DNA of 34,573 bases from a bacterium (GCA_021782105.1 JAJXVO010000008.1:1-34573), one strand, 5' to 3'. Counted from the stretch's first letter, positions 1-8,756 are shown. The notes: generated by a model not told the origin, from the letters alone. Program-made: numbers and translations.

Positions 1-1164
1 CACGTGCGCGTCAAGATGAGCCGCCGCTACATCCTCGCCATCGGGCGCAGCCGGCTGGGCATCCGGCACGACGGTTCCATCGAGGAAGAGCGCGTCCGGC
101 TCATATTCATGCTGATCGCGGGCGAACAGGCCCGCGACTATCTTCAGGTGCTCGCCTGCATCGCCCGCCTCCTCAAGGAGCAGGAGCTGGTCGAGGCGCT
201 CGCCTCGGCTCCCGACCTCGACGCCCTTCAGGAACGCCTCGTCAACAGCCTCGGCGGCATCCGCCCCGTGCAGGCCCTTCACAACAAGGTCAACCGCCTG
301 ATGCAGCGAGAGGCCGAACGCGTCGCCAAGGGCACCGACTGCCGCTACCTGATGGTTTTTGGCGACACTTTCATTGGCGGGGTCGAACCCGGCGCGTTGG
401 TCTCGTCGATGCGGACAATTCTGGTCACGCGCAATCCCGTCGAACCGTCCGTCGACGATTCGAAATCGGATTGGATTGCCACGATCAGGGTCCGTTCCTT
501 CTCCCGCCAGCGGCTGGCCCAGCTCCGAAGCGCGCTGCTGGTCGCGCTGATGAGGGGCGCCGTGAATTTCAACGATCGCATCTGCTGTCTGGGAGGAATC
601 ACGGGGAGCAACCAGTTCGACACGCTTGTCGTGGTCGACGTCGAGCGGGAATTCCAGACGCTTTTGACGGGCAGCACCGATTTGCTGCCGCCGGATGTCA
701 CACCCGAGGTTCTTGAGCGAGCGGTGGCCGTCGCGACTGAACTCGCGGTCGAGGGACGCGAGGGGCGCCCGATTGGCTGCCTGATGGTCCTGGGCGATCA
801 CGAGAAGGTGGAGAAGCTGACCAAGCCCCTCGTCTTGAATCCATTTTATGGTTACAAGGAGGAGGATCGCAACATCCTCAATCCCTTCATGGACGAGACC
901 ATCAAGGAATTCTCGTCGCTCGACGGAGCCTTCATCATCCGTGGGGACGGCGTCGTGGTGTCGGCGGGAAGCCTAATCCAGGCCACTGACGTTGAGCACA
1001 ACCTGCCGAGCGGTCTGGGCTCCCGGCATGCGGCTGCGGCTGCGATCTCGATGGTGACACGCTGCATTGCCATCGTGGTGTCGTCGAGCACGGGCCAGGT
1101 GACGCTTTTTCGCCGCGGGGTCATGCTGCCTCTTACGGAAAAGAAGATGTCGGCCAACGCCTGA
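1..1164 (+). CDS. PTS EIIA-type domain / pyruvate-kinase-C-like segment / diadenylate cyclase (DAC, DisA_N-like) fusion protein, 5'-truncated by the window edge
   Basis: The frame is open to base 1. The first codon (cac, His) followed by VRVKMSRRYILAIGRSRLGIR...VRLIFMLIAG...YLQVLACIARLLKEQELVEAL matches the C-terminal part of type-2 EIIA domains. The C-terminus DGAFIIRGDGVVVSAG...LPSGLGSRHAAAAAIS carries DAC-type DGA and G(T/S)RHxxA motifs. The track's GTG start at 4 is probably an edge artefact. Confidence 0.82.
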   Translation, partial: HVRVKMSRRYILAIGRSRLGIRHDGSIEEERVRLIFMLIAGEQARDYLQVLACIARLLKEQELVEALASAPDLDALQERLVNSLGGIRPVQALHNKVNRLMQREAERVAKGTDCRYLMVFGDTFIGGVEPGALVSSMRTILVTRNPVEPSVDDSKSDWIATIRVRSFSRQRLAQLRSALLVALMRGAVNFNDRICCLGGITGSNQFDTLVVVDVEREFQTLLTGSTDLLPPDVTPEVLERAVAVATELAVEGREGRPIGCLMVLGDHEKVEKLTKPLVLNPFYGYKEEDRNILNPFMDETIKEFSSLDGAFIIRGDGVVVSAGSLIQATDVEHNLPSGLGSRHAAAAAISMVTRCIAIVVSSSTGQVTLFRRGVMLPLTEKKMSANA

Positions 1165-1242
1165 GCGACGCACCGGACGCCAAAACTTAAGCTTGCGCTC
1201 CCTGCGCGAGCTCTCTTTTTTCAACCTTTCAACCTTTTTCCC

Positions 1243-1407
1243 ATGCAAGAACTCGTCACCCTGGAATGCACCGAAGCCCGCAAGGAGGGCAAGCCCGTCT
1301 CTCGTTATCTCACTTGGAGGAACAAGAAGACCGTCACGGAGCGCATCGAAAAGAAGAAGTACAATCCCTTCCTCAAGCGCCATACCCTCCATAAGGAAAT
1401 CAAGTAA
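1243..1407 (+). CDS. rpmG: 50S ribosomal protein L33 (form without zinc-ribbon CxxC pairs)
   Basis: Manual translation: [54 protein letters not shown] (54 aa), a typical L33 with [15 protein letters not shown] ending. Not in the ORF track because of its length. Confidence 0.93.
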   Translation: MQELVTLECTEARKEGKPVSRYLTWRNKKTVTERIEKKKYNPFLKRHTLHKEIK

Positions 1408-1437
1408 AGGGGTTTCCTCCTATCATTTTACACAACA

Positions 1438-1468
1438 AGGCCGGGGTTAATCCCCGGCCTTTGTTTTT
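1438..1468 (+). terminator. Rho-independent terminator of rpmG
   Basis: Perfect 9-bp stem AGGCCGGGG/CCCCGGCCT with loop TTAAT, followed by TTGTTTTTT. Confidence 0.9.
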
Positions 1469-1500
1469 TCCACTTTCCCCAACGGAGGGGGAGGGCGATC

Positions 1501-1827
1501 TTAGGTAGTTCGGAGCTCCTGGGAGACGGGTTTCCCGGGTCTCGCGGGCGATGGAGGGGAAGGCGGGGTGATCAATGAAGCGCCCGATTGAGAGCCAGTT
1601 GCCGGAGGTGTCCCGAGTTGGGCCCTGCGGGCCGCACGCCACCCCTCGCGGTGCTTGCGGATCCAGTCCAGCAGTGCGCGCTCGAAGCCAATATCATAGC
1701 CAAGCCGTTCCGACTCCAGCCACTTATGGCGGAGTATCTCCTCACGTTCGGCGAGAAACTCCTGATAGAGAGTCGATTGTTTGACGAACTCTCGGGAGTG
1801 CTCGAAATCTTTCTGCGGCAGACTCAT
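1501..1827 (-). CDS. Small conserved hypothetical protein (EILRHKWLESERLGYDIGFERALLDWIRKHREGWR core)
   Basis: 108-aa ORF with charged, helix-like composition and a motif-like core; Pro-rich C-terminus. Confidence 0.6.
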   Translation of the reverse strand: MSLPQKDFEHSREFVKQSTLYQEFLAEREEILRHKWLESERLGYDIGFERALLDWIRKHREGWRAARRAQLGTPPATGSQSGASLITPPSPPSPARPGKPVSQELRTT

Positions 1828-1918
1828 TAGGGAAGCCCTGAAGCTGCTCCAAAGAGATCTCTCCGGAACGGCTTGTCAATGTCGGGCATTGCCCTCCTTC
1901 AATTGCGTATTAGATGCA

Positions 1919-2995
1919 CTAAGCAGTTTTCGATTTGAGGCGATGGAGAACTGATTCGGCGATGGAGCGGAAGGTTGTGGCGGCAACGCCCTCTGGGTCC
2001 GAGGCTACGATGGGTTCGCCTCGATCGCCACCAAGGCGAATTTCTGGCAGCAGCGGAACTTCTCCCAGCATGATCGTGCCGAGTTTTTCAGCGACTTCGG
2101 CTCCGCCACCCTGGCCGAAGAGATAGTGCTTCGCACCGCTTGGATCCTGGAAATAGCTCATGTTTTCGGCCACGCCGAGCAGGGGCACGTTGACCTTCTG
2201 GAACATCAGCCCGCCTTTGCGCGCGATATTCGTGGCGGCCACCTGGGGAGTCGTAACGAGCACGGCTCCGTCGAGGGGAAGGGTTTGAACGAGGGAAAGC
2301 TGGGCATCGCCGGTGCCCGGAGGCAAATCGACGAGGAGGACGTCGAGTTCGCCCCAGCGCACGTTTTGAACGAACTGCTGAATGGTCTTCATGATCATCG
2401 GGCCGCGCCAGACGACGGGGGTGTTGTCGTCAACGAGAAATCCCATGCTCATCACTTTCACCCCATGGCGCTCCATCGGAATGATCTGGGCGTCGGCACC
2501 TTCGCCCTCGACGAGGGGGCGGCCGGAGAGGCCGATCATCAGGGGAACACTCGGCCCATAGATGTCGCAATCCATGAGCCCGACCCGGCCGGGTCGACCC
2601 GCCGCCGTGAGGATCTGGGCGAGCGCGACGGCGAGGTTTACCGAGAAGGTGCTCTTGCCGACCCCTCCCTTGCCCGAAGCGATAGCCACGGCGTAGCGGA
2701 TGCTTTTTTCGCCATCGGCGCCAGCCGCGGTTGGGCTTTGTGAGGCGGCTTTTGCCACCTGGACTGCGATTTCGACCTCGACGGAGCGCACATCGGGGAG
2801 CGCCAGCAGGCAGGCTTCGATCTCCTTTTTGAGGAAGGTCGGTACTTTGGGGTCGCTGGTGGTCAGTCCAAGCGAGACGTGAGCCTTGCCTCCCTCAAAC
2901 GAGGTCGAGCGGACAAGTCCGAACGAGACGATGTCCCGGCTGAAGCCCGGGTATTTCACATTCTTCAGTTGTTCTTTGATATCGGAGGCAGTCAC
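1919..2995 (-). CDS. Mrp/NBP35 (ApbC)-family P-loop ATPase, iron-sulfur cluster carrier
   Basis: N-terminal DUF59-like region, AIASGKGGVGKSTFSVNLA Walker A, DVLLVDLPPGTGDAQLSL. The GTG start at 2995 (VTASDIKEQL) is preferred; the track's 288-nt N-terminal extension is not protein-like. Confidence 0.9.
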   Translation of the reverse strand: MTASDIKEQLKNVKYPGFSRDIVSFGLVRSTSFEGGKAHVSLGLTTSDPKVPTFLKKEIEACLLALPDVRSVEVEIAVQVAKAASQSPTAAGADGEKSIRYAVAIASGKGGVGKSTFSVNLAVALAQILTAAGRPGRVGLMDCDIYGPSVPLMIGLSGRPLVEGEGADAQIIPMERHGVKVMSMGFLVDDNTPVVWRGPMIMKTIQQFVQNVRWGELDVLLVDLPPGTGDAQLSLVQTLPLDGAVLVTTPQVAATNIARKGGLMFQKVNVPLLGVAENMSYFQDPSGAKHYLFGQGGGAEVAEKLGTIMLGEVPLLPEIRLGGDRGEPIVASDPEGVAATTFRSIAESVLHRLKSKTA

Positions 2996-3270
2996 GGTGA
3001 CGTGAAAAGAACGCGATGATCTGAGAACTTCAAGCGCGCTTCCCCAAGACAAGGGCCACGGATTGCGCCAGCTCCGAGTTGAAAAGCCGGGAATGCGGCT
3101 GACTCTGTGGGCCTTGGCGAGAAAAGAAGGGAACCAGAGGGTCGGCTTCTTTTTCGTTGTGAAGCGAACAGAGCCTGTAAAAAGAACGTGGTCCGACTTG
3201 AGCGGCTGTTGGCGGCCAAATCGCCGATGGTCCGGGCGGGTCGAACGTTTTTCCCTTTCAGTCCCAATCC

Positions 3271-4473
3271 ATGAAAAAGGCATTTCTCATTCTCACGGCC
3301 TGTCTTGCGGCGGGTCTGGTGAATCAAGCGCGCGCTGCGCGTAATATCGGCGACGTCACGGTCGGCGTCGACGCTCGCATGTTGAGCGTTCACGTCTCGG
3401 CGAATACGCCGGAGCTGAACGCCCTGGCCCTCGAGGCCTTTGGCTCGCACGGCCGGTATCACCTCGTGTACGGGCCGGGCCAGTTCAACATCCGCTTCAC
3501 ACTCGTCGCTCCGCGCGAGGTTCGAGTGGACATCACGAAGGGCGCGTCCGGCGCTCCCGTTCATTCGCAAACCGTGACTGGCACGAGCGACCGCAATGCG
3601 CTGTTGAAGGCGGCGGACGTGGCGGTCGAGCGGACGAACCTGCAGGGCTTAAAGGGGTATTTCGCCTCGAAGATTGCCTTCATTTCCGAGCGCACCGGCA
3701 AGCGCGAGGTGTACGTGAGCGATCTGTTTTTTGGCGACGTGCAGGAGATCACCCACGATCGTGCGCTGGCGCTGAGCCCCCGGTGGTACCCCGACGGTTC
3801 GCGAATTGTTTACACGAGCTATTTCCATTCGGGGTTTCCGGACATATTTGAAATCAATCTGCGCACCTACCAGCGCACGACGTTCGCGAGTTTTCGCGGA
3901 ACGAACACCGGCGCGCGTTTCAGCCCGAATGGGCTGATGGTGGCGGAGATCCTGAGCGGTGCGGGCAATCCGGACCTGTACGTTGGAAACTCCCAGGGTC
4001 AGCGCCTCCGGCAGCTTACCCATACCGATGCGGTCGAGGCGTCGCCGTGTTTTTCACCTGACAGCAGCCGCATCGTGTACACGAGCGACGCGGCGGGTGG
4101 TCCGCAGCTTTACGTGATGTCGGCGCGGGGTGGAGCGGCGACCCGGCTGCCCACGGCGATCAGCAACTACTGCGCGGAGCCCGACTGGAGTCGTGGGGAT
4201 CCGAACAAGATCGCCTTCACGATCCGGATCGGCCGTGGCTATCAGATCGCGGTGTACGACATGCGCGAACGCCGGAGCAAGCAGGTGTCGCGGGCGCCCT
4301 ACGACGGCGTGGAACCGGCATGGCTGGCCGACGGACGTCATCTGCTCTACACGGCGCGCACTCCGCAGGAGAGCCGCATTTGTCTATTGGATACGGAAAC
4401 CGGCAAGACGACCGTGATCTCTCCGGCGGCGCTCGGTTCGGTATCGGCCGTGAGCGTGCTGGATCCGCGCTGA
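3271..4473 (+). CDS. TolB-like periplasmic beta-propeller protein with signal peptide
   Basis: MKKAFLILTACLAAGLVNQARA signal; repeated blades such as SPRWYPDGSRIVYTS, CFSPDSSRIVYTSD and AWLADGRHLLYT. Confidence 0.85.
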   Translation: MKKAFLILTACLAAGLVNQARAARNIGDVTVGVDARMLSVHVSANTPELNALALEAFGSHGRYHLVYGPGQFNIRFTLVAPREVRVDITKGASGAPVHSQTVTGTSDRNALLKAADVAVERTNLQGLKGYFASKIAFISERTGKREVYVSDLFFGDVQEITHDRALALSPRWYPDGSRIVYTSYFHSGFPDIFEINLRTYQRTTFASFRGTNTGARFSPNGLMVAEILSGAGNPDLYVGNSQGQRLRQLTHTDAVEASPCFSPDSSRIVYTSDAAGGPQLYVMSARGGAATRLPTAISNYCAEPDWSRGDPNKIAFTIRIGRGYQIAVYDMRERRSKQVSRAPYDGVEPAWLADGRHLLYTARTPQESRICLLDTETGKTTVISPAALGSVSAVSVLDPR

Positions 4474-4503
4474 GTTTCGTTTTCCAATCTTCCCATAAAC
4501 CCA

Positions 4504-4528
4504 AAGGGCCGGCCGTAAGCCGGCCCTT
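4504..4528 (+). terminator. Hairpin terminator for the tolB-like gene
   Basis: 10-bp perfect stem AAGGGCCGGC/GCCGGCCCTT with loop CGTAA, 30 bp after the stop codon. The T-tract is short, so efficiency is uncertain. Confidence 0.65.
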
Positions 4529-4547
4529 CTCATTGGCGCGTGTAGGT

Positions 4548-4579
4548 AAAAAAAGGGGCTTCCCGCGAAGGAAGCCCCT
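4548..4579 (-). terminator. Rho-independent terminator for the alpha-galactosidase gene
   Basis: 10-bp stem AGGGGCTTCC/GGAAGCCCCT; on the minus strand it is followed by a run of seven T. Confidence 0.87.
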
Positions 4580-4602
4580 CTGGAGATCTGAAGCTCAAGG
4601 GC

Positions 4603-6165
4603 CTATTTGGCAGTCGTGAGCTTCAGGAGGACGACGTTGTGCGCACCGATCGTGACGGGCATGTCATCGTCGAAGGTGCCCAGGTCCTTCTGACGCCAGA
4701 GATCGCGGGCGTGGATGTTCTTCTGGCCCCAGTAACCGAGACGATCGAGCTTGATCGGGGCGGTGACGGTGTCGTCGCCGCGGTTGAAGAAGGCGAAGGC
4801 GACGCTGCCGTCCTCGAGCTCCTTGCTGTAGACGTCGACGGCTCCGATCGTGTAGACCCGGCGGGCCTGCTTGCCGAGGGCGTCCTGGTCGATGGCGAGA
4901 ACCTCGTCGTTAGTGAGCAGGTTGAGGGTGAACGCGTCCAAGTGCTCTAGATCGCAACCGATGAGCAGGGGGGCGGAGAGCATGCACCAGAGAGTAATGT
5001 GGGTGTATTGCTCCGCGGGCGTCAGACGGGTGACGTGGAGCTGGGGGCCCCAGCCGACCTGGCCTACCACGAGCATATCGGGATCGTTCCAATGGCCGGG
5101 ATGGGCCCAGCGGGTCCAGCGGTCCTGGTTGAATCCGATTTCAGAGATGGAATTTTGATAGGCTCCGGGAGTCGCCCAGGTGTCCCAAATGTCACCGGTG
5201 GTGCGCCAGCAATTGGCGTATTTCGAGAGCTTGGCGATGTCGTCGTAGGGGGTGGAATTCGAGAGGCTGAAGACAATATCGCGGCCGGTGGCGCGTAGGG
5301 CCTCGGACATCATGCGGGTGTGCTTCACGTCATTGGGATTCCAGTCGTATTTGAGGTAGTCGAAGCCCCAGGCGGCGAACTGCTTCGCGTCGTTCTTGGC
5401 GAATGAATACTTCCCGAGGTGATGGTTGACCTGATACTTGTCATAGCCCTCGACCTTGGTCCAGGTGCCCTTGGGGTTGTCGCTGCCGTCGCCGGCGTAA
5501 CCGGCATAACTGGTGATCCAGGGGGTGGAGTAGATGCCCGCCTTGAGTCCCATCGCATGGATCTCGTCGCAGAGCTCCTTCATGTTGGGAAATTTTTCGT
5601 TTCCTTGAAGCGCGTTGAAGGGGCCGCCGCGGGTGCCTTGCCAAGTGTCGTCGATATTGATGTAGGTCCAGCCGTGATTGGCGAGACCGGAGGCGACCAT
5701 GGCCCGCGCCGAGCGGAGCACCTTGTCCTGGGTGACGGCGCCGCCCCAGCAATTCCAGCTATTCCAGCCCATGGGGGGCGTGAGGGCGATGTCGTTGCCG
5801 CAGATGATTCGGAACGCCTTGTCGGCGCTGCCGAGTGCATTCCTTGCGCGCAGGACGACGTGAAATTCGCCGGCTTTTTCGAGACGACCGGTGATATGGC
5901 CGGTTTTGGCGTCAACCGTCAGACCGGCGGGCAAATCGTCGACGGCGTAGGTCATTGGCCTGTCGCCGGTGACAGGGATCGCGTAGAGGAATGGCGATCC
6001 GGGACGGACGCCGAACACAGTGGGACCGTTGATGCGCGGAGTCGCGGGAGCGGGAGGCGTGAGGATCGCGGCCGAATCGTCGGCGGCAGCCAAAGGTGCG
6101 ATCAGGCTCGCGCATCCGAGCCCGAGCATGAGGCGGGAGAGAATGATGAACGTGGATTTGGGCAT
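4603..6165 (-). CDS. GH27-type alpha-galactosidase with signal peptide and N-terminal putative Ig (He_PIG-like) domain
   Basis: MPKSTFIILSRLMLGLGCASLIAPLAAAD signal; DLPAGLTVDAKTGHITGRLEKAGEF Ig-like; TPPMGWNSWNCWGG, YINIDDTWQG, DYLKYDWN, GHWNDPDMLVVG GH27 motifs. Confidence 0.92.
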   Translation of the reverse strand: MPKSTFIILSRLMLGLGCASLIAPLAAADDSAAILTPPAPATPRINGPTVFGVRPGSPFLYAIPVTGDRPMTYAVDDLPAGLTVDAKTGHITGRLEKAGEFHVVLRARNALGSADKAFRIICGNDIALTPPMGWNSWNCWGGAVTQDKVLRSARAMVASGLANHGWTYINIDDTWQGTRGGPFNALQGNEKFPNMKELCDEIHAMGLKAGIYSTPWITSYAGYAGDGSDNPKGTWTKVEGYDKYQVNHHLGKYSFAKNDAKQFAAWGFDYLKYDWNPNDVKHTRMMSEALRATGRDIVFSLSNSTPYDDIAKLSKYANCWRTTGDIWDTWATPGAYQNSISEIGFNQDRWTRWAHPGHWNDPDMLVVGQVGWGPQLHVTRLTPAEQYTHITLWCMLSAPLLIGCDLEHLDAFTLNLLTNDEVLAIDQDALGKQARRVYTIGAVDVYSKELEDGSVAFAFFNRGDDTVTAPIKLDRLGYWGQKNIHARDLWRQKDLGTFDDDMPVTIGAHNVVLLKLTTAK

Positions 6166-6216
6166 AGGGAGGGTTTGGTTGTTCAACCGAGCGTGTCGGC
6201 TGCAAATCAGATAGTC

Positions 6217-6234
6217 GAAACGTTCGGACGTTTC
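6217..6234. promoter_or_regulatory. Perfect inverted repeat GAAACGT-TCGG-ACGTTTC in the divergent alpha-galactosidase/araC gap
   Basis: 7-bp perfect arms with 4-nt spacer, about 50 bp upstream of the alpha-galactosidase start. Confidence 0.6.
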
Positions 6235-6274
6235 CAACGAGACCGCCCATAATAGAGCGGAGAAAAAAGGCCTG

Positions 6275-6302
6275 CAATGGTTAGGTTGCTCGTACAATGG
6301 TT
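6275..6302. promoter_or_regulatory. Direct repeat CAATGGTT (x2), exact 20-bp period, candidate AraC-type half-sites
   Basis: CAATGGTTaggTTG and CAATGGTTgatTTG begin at 6275 and 6295. Confidence 0.5.
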
Positions 6303-6397
6303 GATTTGTGACTCGCCCGCGACTCTGCCTTCAGGATCGATTCTTCCGCACCTTTGGATCGCGTCGAAACGACGGATTCCGGCATCACAGCGGGACG

Positions 6398-7195
6398 ATG
6401 TTGACGCTCGGGTGCGAGACGCGGAGGGATCCGGAGGCCTACCGTTGGGATGGCATGAAGCGGGCGGATACGCGGTCGGAGCCCAAGATCGTGTTCCAGT
6501 GTACCCTGGCGGGCTGGGGGGCTTACGAGAAGGGGGACAGGCGCTGGAGCGTGGGGGCGGAGGAGGCCTTTGTCACGGTGCTGCCGTCGAGGCATGTGTA
6601 TTTTCTGCCGAAGGAAAGCGATGGGTGGAGTTTTTTTTGGTTCAACACGGGGCATTCCTATGTGGTCGAGCGCCTGACGATTGTCTGTGAGCGCTATGGG
6701 CCGGTGATCACGGTGCCTGCGGACTCGCGGCTCATGGCGCGATCGAGGAGACTTTTCGAGGAGACCTGTGGGCAGCAGTTCGATGATGGATTTTCGGAGG
6801 AGGAAGCGCTCCTGGGGTGGATGCTCGAACTGGAGCGGCATGCTCGGGACACGGCGCATCCGAGGAGTCGGCGGGAATCGATGGTTGAGGGGCTCCGCTC
6901 GTACACGCTGGAAAACCTGCACCGCTCGTTTGGCGTTGAGGAGCTGGCGGCCCGGCACGGGCTTTCGCGCAGCCACTACAGCCATTTTTTCCGGAGGGCG
7001 ACGGGGCTGGCTCCCGCGGCCTGCGTGCTGGACGTGCGTCTCAACGAGGTGAGGCGGAGGCTTCGAGAGAGCGGACGGCCTTTGAAGGAGATCGCCGCGG
7101 AAACTGGCTTCGCGGATGCGAACCACCTGTGCAAGGCGTTTCGCCGGCTGTTTCAGATCAGCCCCGGGGCGTATCGGAAGTTGGCGGGAGCGTAG
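6398..7195 (+). CDS. AraC-family transcriptional regulator
   Basis: C-terminal double HTH: FGVEELAARHGLSRSHYSHFFRRATGLAPAACVLDVRLNEVRRRLRESGRPLKEIAAETGFADANHLCKAFRRLFQISPGAYRK. The start is uncertain; the track extends to GTG 6308 through an Arg-rich stretch. Confidence 0.9.
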   Translation: MLTLGCETRRDPEAYRWDGMKRADTRSEPKIVFQCTLAGWGAYEKGDRRWSVGAEEAFVTVLPSRHVYFLPKESDGWSFFWFNTGHSYVVERLTIVCERYGPVITVPADSRLMARSRRLFEETCGQQFDDGFSEEEALLGWMLELERHARDTAHPRSRRESMVEGLRSYTLENLHRSFGVEELAARHGLSRSHYSHFFRRATGLAPAACVLDVRLNEVRRRLRESGRPLKEIAAETGFADANHLCKAFRRLFQISPGAYRKLAGA

Positions 7196-7258
7196 GGGGT
7201 GTGGATCCCGTTGAGGAAATTCTGGATTAATCCGGGCTCCTCGCCATAACCGCTGGCC

Positions 7259-8605
7259 ATGAAGATCACCGGTCTCGCGATCGTGCCTCCCCCCACGGCG
7301 GCGGACATGCCCAAAGTCACGCCCGAACTTCTCGCCTCGGTGCTGGCGCGATACTCCCGGAGCAACGAAGGACTCGGAGCGATCCTGGCGAAGGTGGACC
7401 TGGAGAACCCCGATGCGTCGATCGACAGGATCCTGAAATTTGTCGATTACGGCCACGCCTCAATTGGCGGACTGACGGGCGGGATGGCGATCGCGCTCGA
7501 CGGGGTGTCGATGTGGCTTGCGTACAAAATATTCGAGATCTCCCAAATGGCGGACGGGCAGGAATCGAGCACACGTTACATCACGATGGATCCGGCCAAC
7601 CTTCCGCTGCCCTCGGAGATTGGAATCCCGGACGATTTGGCTCCGCGCTGGCTCGAAGTGATGGCGCGGTGCTATGCGGCCTACGGTGCGGAGTACGGGC
7701 GACTCGATCGATTGGGTGCGACCGAACCCGGGCGAATGCGGATGCCAAAGGATGCAAAACCGGCCGTCGCGGCGCGGATCCGCAAGAACTACGCGCTCGA
7801 CAGGGCCCGATATTTCGTGCCCTTCGCGACGCTGACCAACGTGGGCGTGGTGCAGAGCGCCCGCATGTGGGCGCAGACGGTGAAGCATCTCGATTCGCTG
7901 CCGCAGGCGGAAGCCCGTACCGCGGCGGCGTTGATCCGCGACGAATTGCTGAAGCTGGCGCCGCGCCTGATGCGCCACAGCGGCGCAGAAGCGTCGTACG
8001 CAGAGCAGGCGCGCGAGGACCTTGCGGCCAGCCTGCGACTGGGGCTCGCGCGTTTGTCCGCGACTCCCCTGGCTGATGAGATTTGGGTCCATGTCGATCG
8101 GAGCACGCCGCCGTGGTATCCCGAGGAGCAATCGGTCCAGGAGGCCCTGCGGCACCGGGCGAACCGCTACGGCCAATGTGGAAGCGCGATCCGGCGCATG
8201 AGGGTCACCTTCGCCTGGAACAACATGGCGGTTGCCGAGCTACGCGACCTCAATCGCCATCGTACTGGTAATCGCAGCACGCCGCTGATTCAGGCCGGAA
8301 TTTATCTTCCTCCGGAGATCGACCGCGGTCCCCACGAGCGTCTGCTCGCAGACCAGACTGAGTTGGTGGGAGAGCTGATGAAGCGCGGGAGCGGGGCGTA
8401 TGTTTATGGCTTGGTGCTGGGCAGCCAGACGCCGTTTGAGCACAGCACGCTCGCCGACAAATTTGTCTACGAGGCTGAGCTGCGCACGGGTATGGGGGCA
8501 CATTTTCGCTATGCCGAGCACCTCGGAGCTGCGCTGCGCGAATTTGTCCGCCAAGTGCCCGAGGCGCGCGATTGGGTGGTCGAAGGCACTGCCGAACCGG
8601 AGTGA
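7259..8605 (+). CDS. ThyX-like (FAD-dependent thymidylate synthase) protein with two tandem ThyX-like halves
   Basis: N-half: RYSRSNEGL...FVDYGHASIGG...DGVSMWLAYKIFEISQMADGQESSTRY. C-half: NNMAVAELRDLNRHRTGNRSTP...GIYLPPE...FVYEAELRTGMGAHFRYAEHL. Confidence 0.75.
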   Translation: MKITGLAIVPPPTAADMPKVTPELLASVLARYSRSNEGLGAILAKVDLENPDASIDRILKFVDYGHASIGGLTGGMAIALDGVSMWLAYKIFEISQMADGQESSTRYITMDPANLPLPSEIGIPDDLAPRWLEVMARCYAAYGAEYGRLDRLGATEPGRMRMPKDAKPAVAARIRKNYALDRARYFVPFATLTNVGVVQSARMWAQTVKHLDSLPQAEARTAAALIRDELLKLAPRLMRHSGAEASYAEQAREDLAASLRLGLARLSATPLADEIWVHVDRSTPPWYPEEQSVQEALRHRANRYGQCGSAIRRMRVTFAWNNMAVAELRDLNRHRTGNRSTPLIQAGIYLPPEIDRGPHERLLADQTELVGELMKRGSGAYVYGLVLGSQTPFEHSTLADKFVYEAELRTGMGAHFRYAEHLGAALREFVRQVPEARDWVVEGTAEPE

Positions 8606-8756
8606 GTGGGGTGCTTGGCAGAAGTTGGATCAGAGCGCGGCTTCTTTCGCGGAGGTCGCTCAAAGCGGGAGCCGGGAGGTTGCCTAACCAGCCTTGCGTG
8701 CTAAGATCAATCGATGACCCCATGAACCGGCACTCTTCCGCTCCCCACGCCCCCTC

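Noticed and set aside
5419-6252. 277-aa plus-strand ORF
   Set aside because: Antisense to the GH27 gene; shadow composition.
6281-7456. 391-aa minus-strand ORF
   Set aside because: Antisense to the AraC-family gene and the thyX-like 5' end; Arg/Pro-rich shadow frame.
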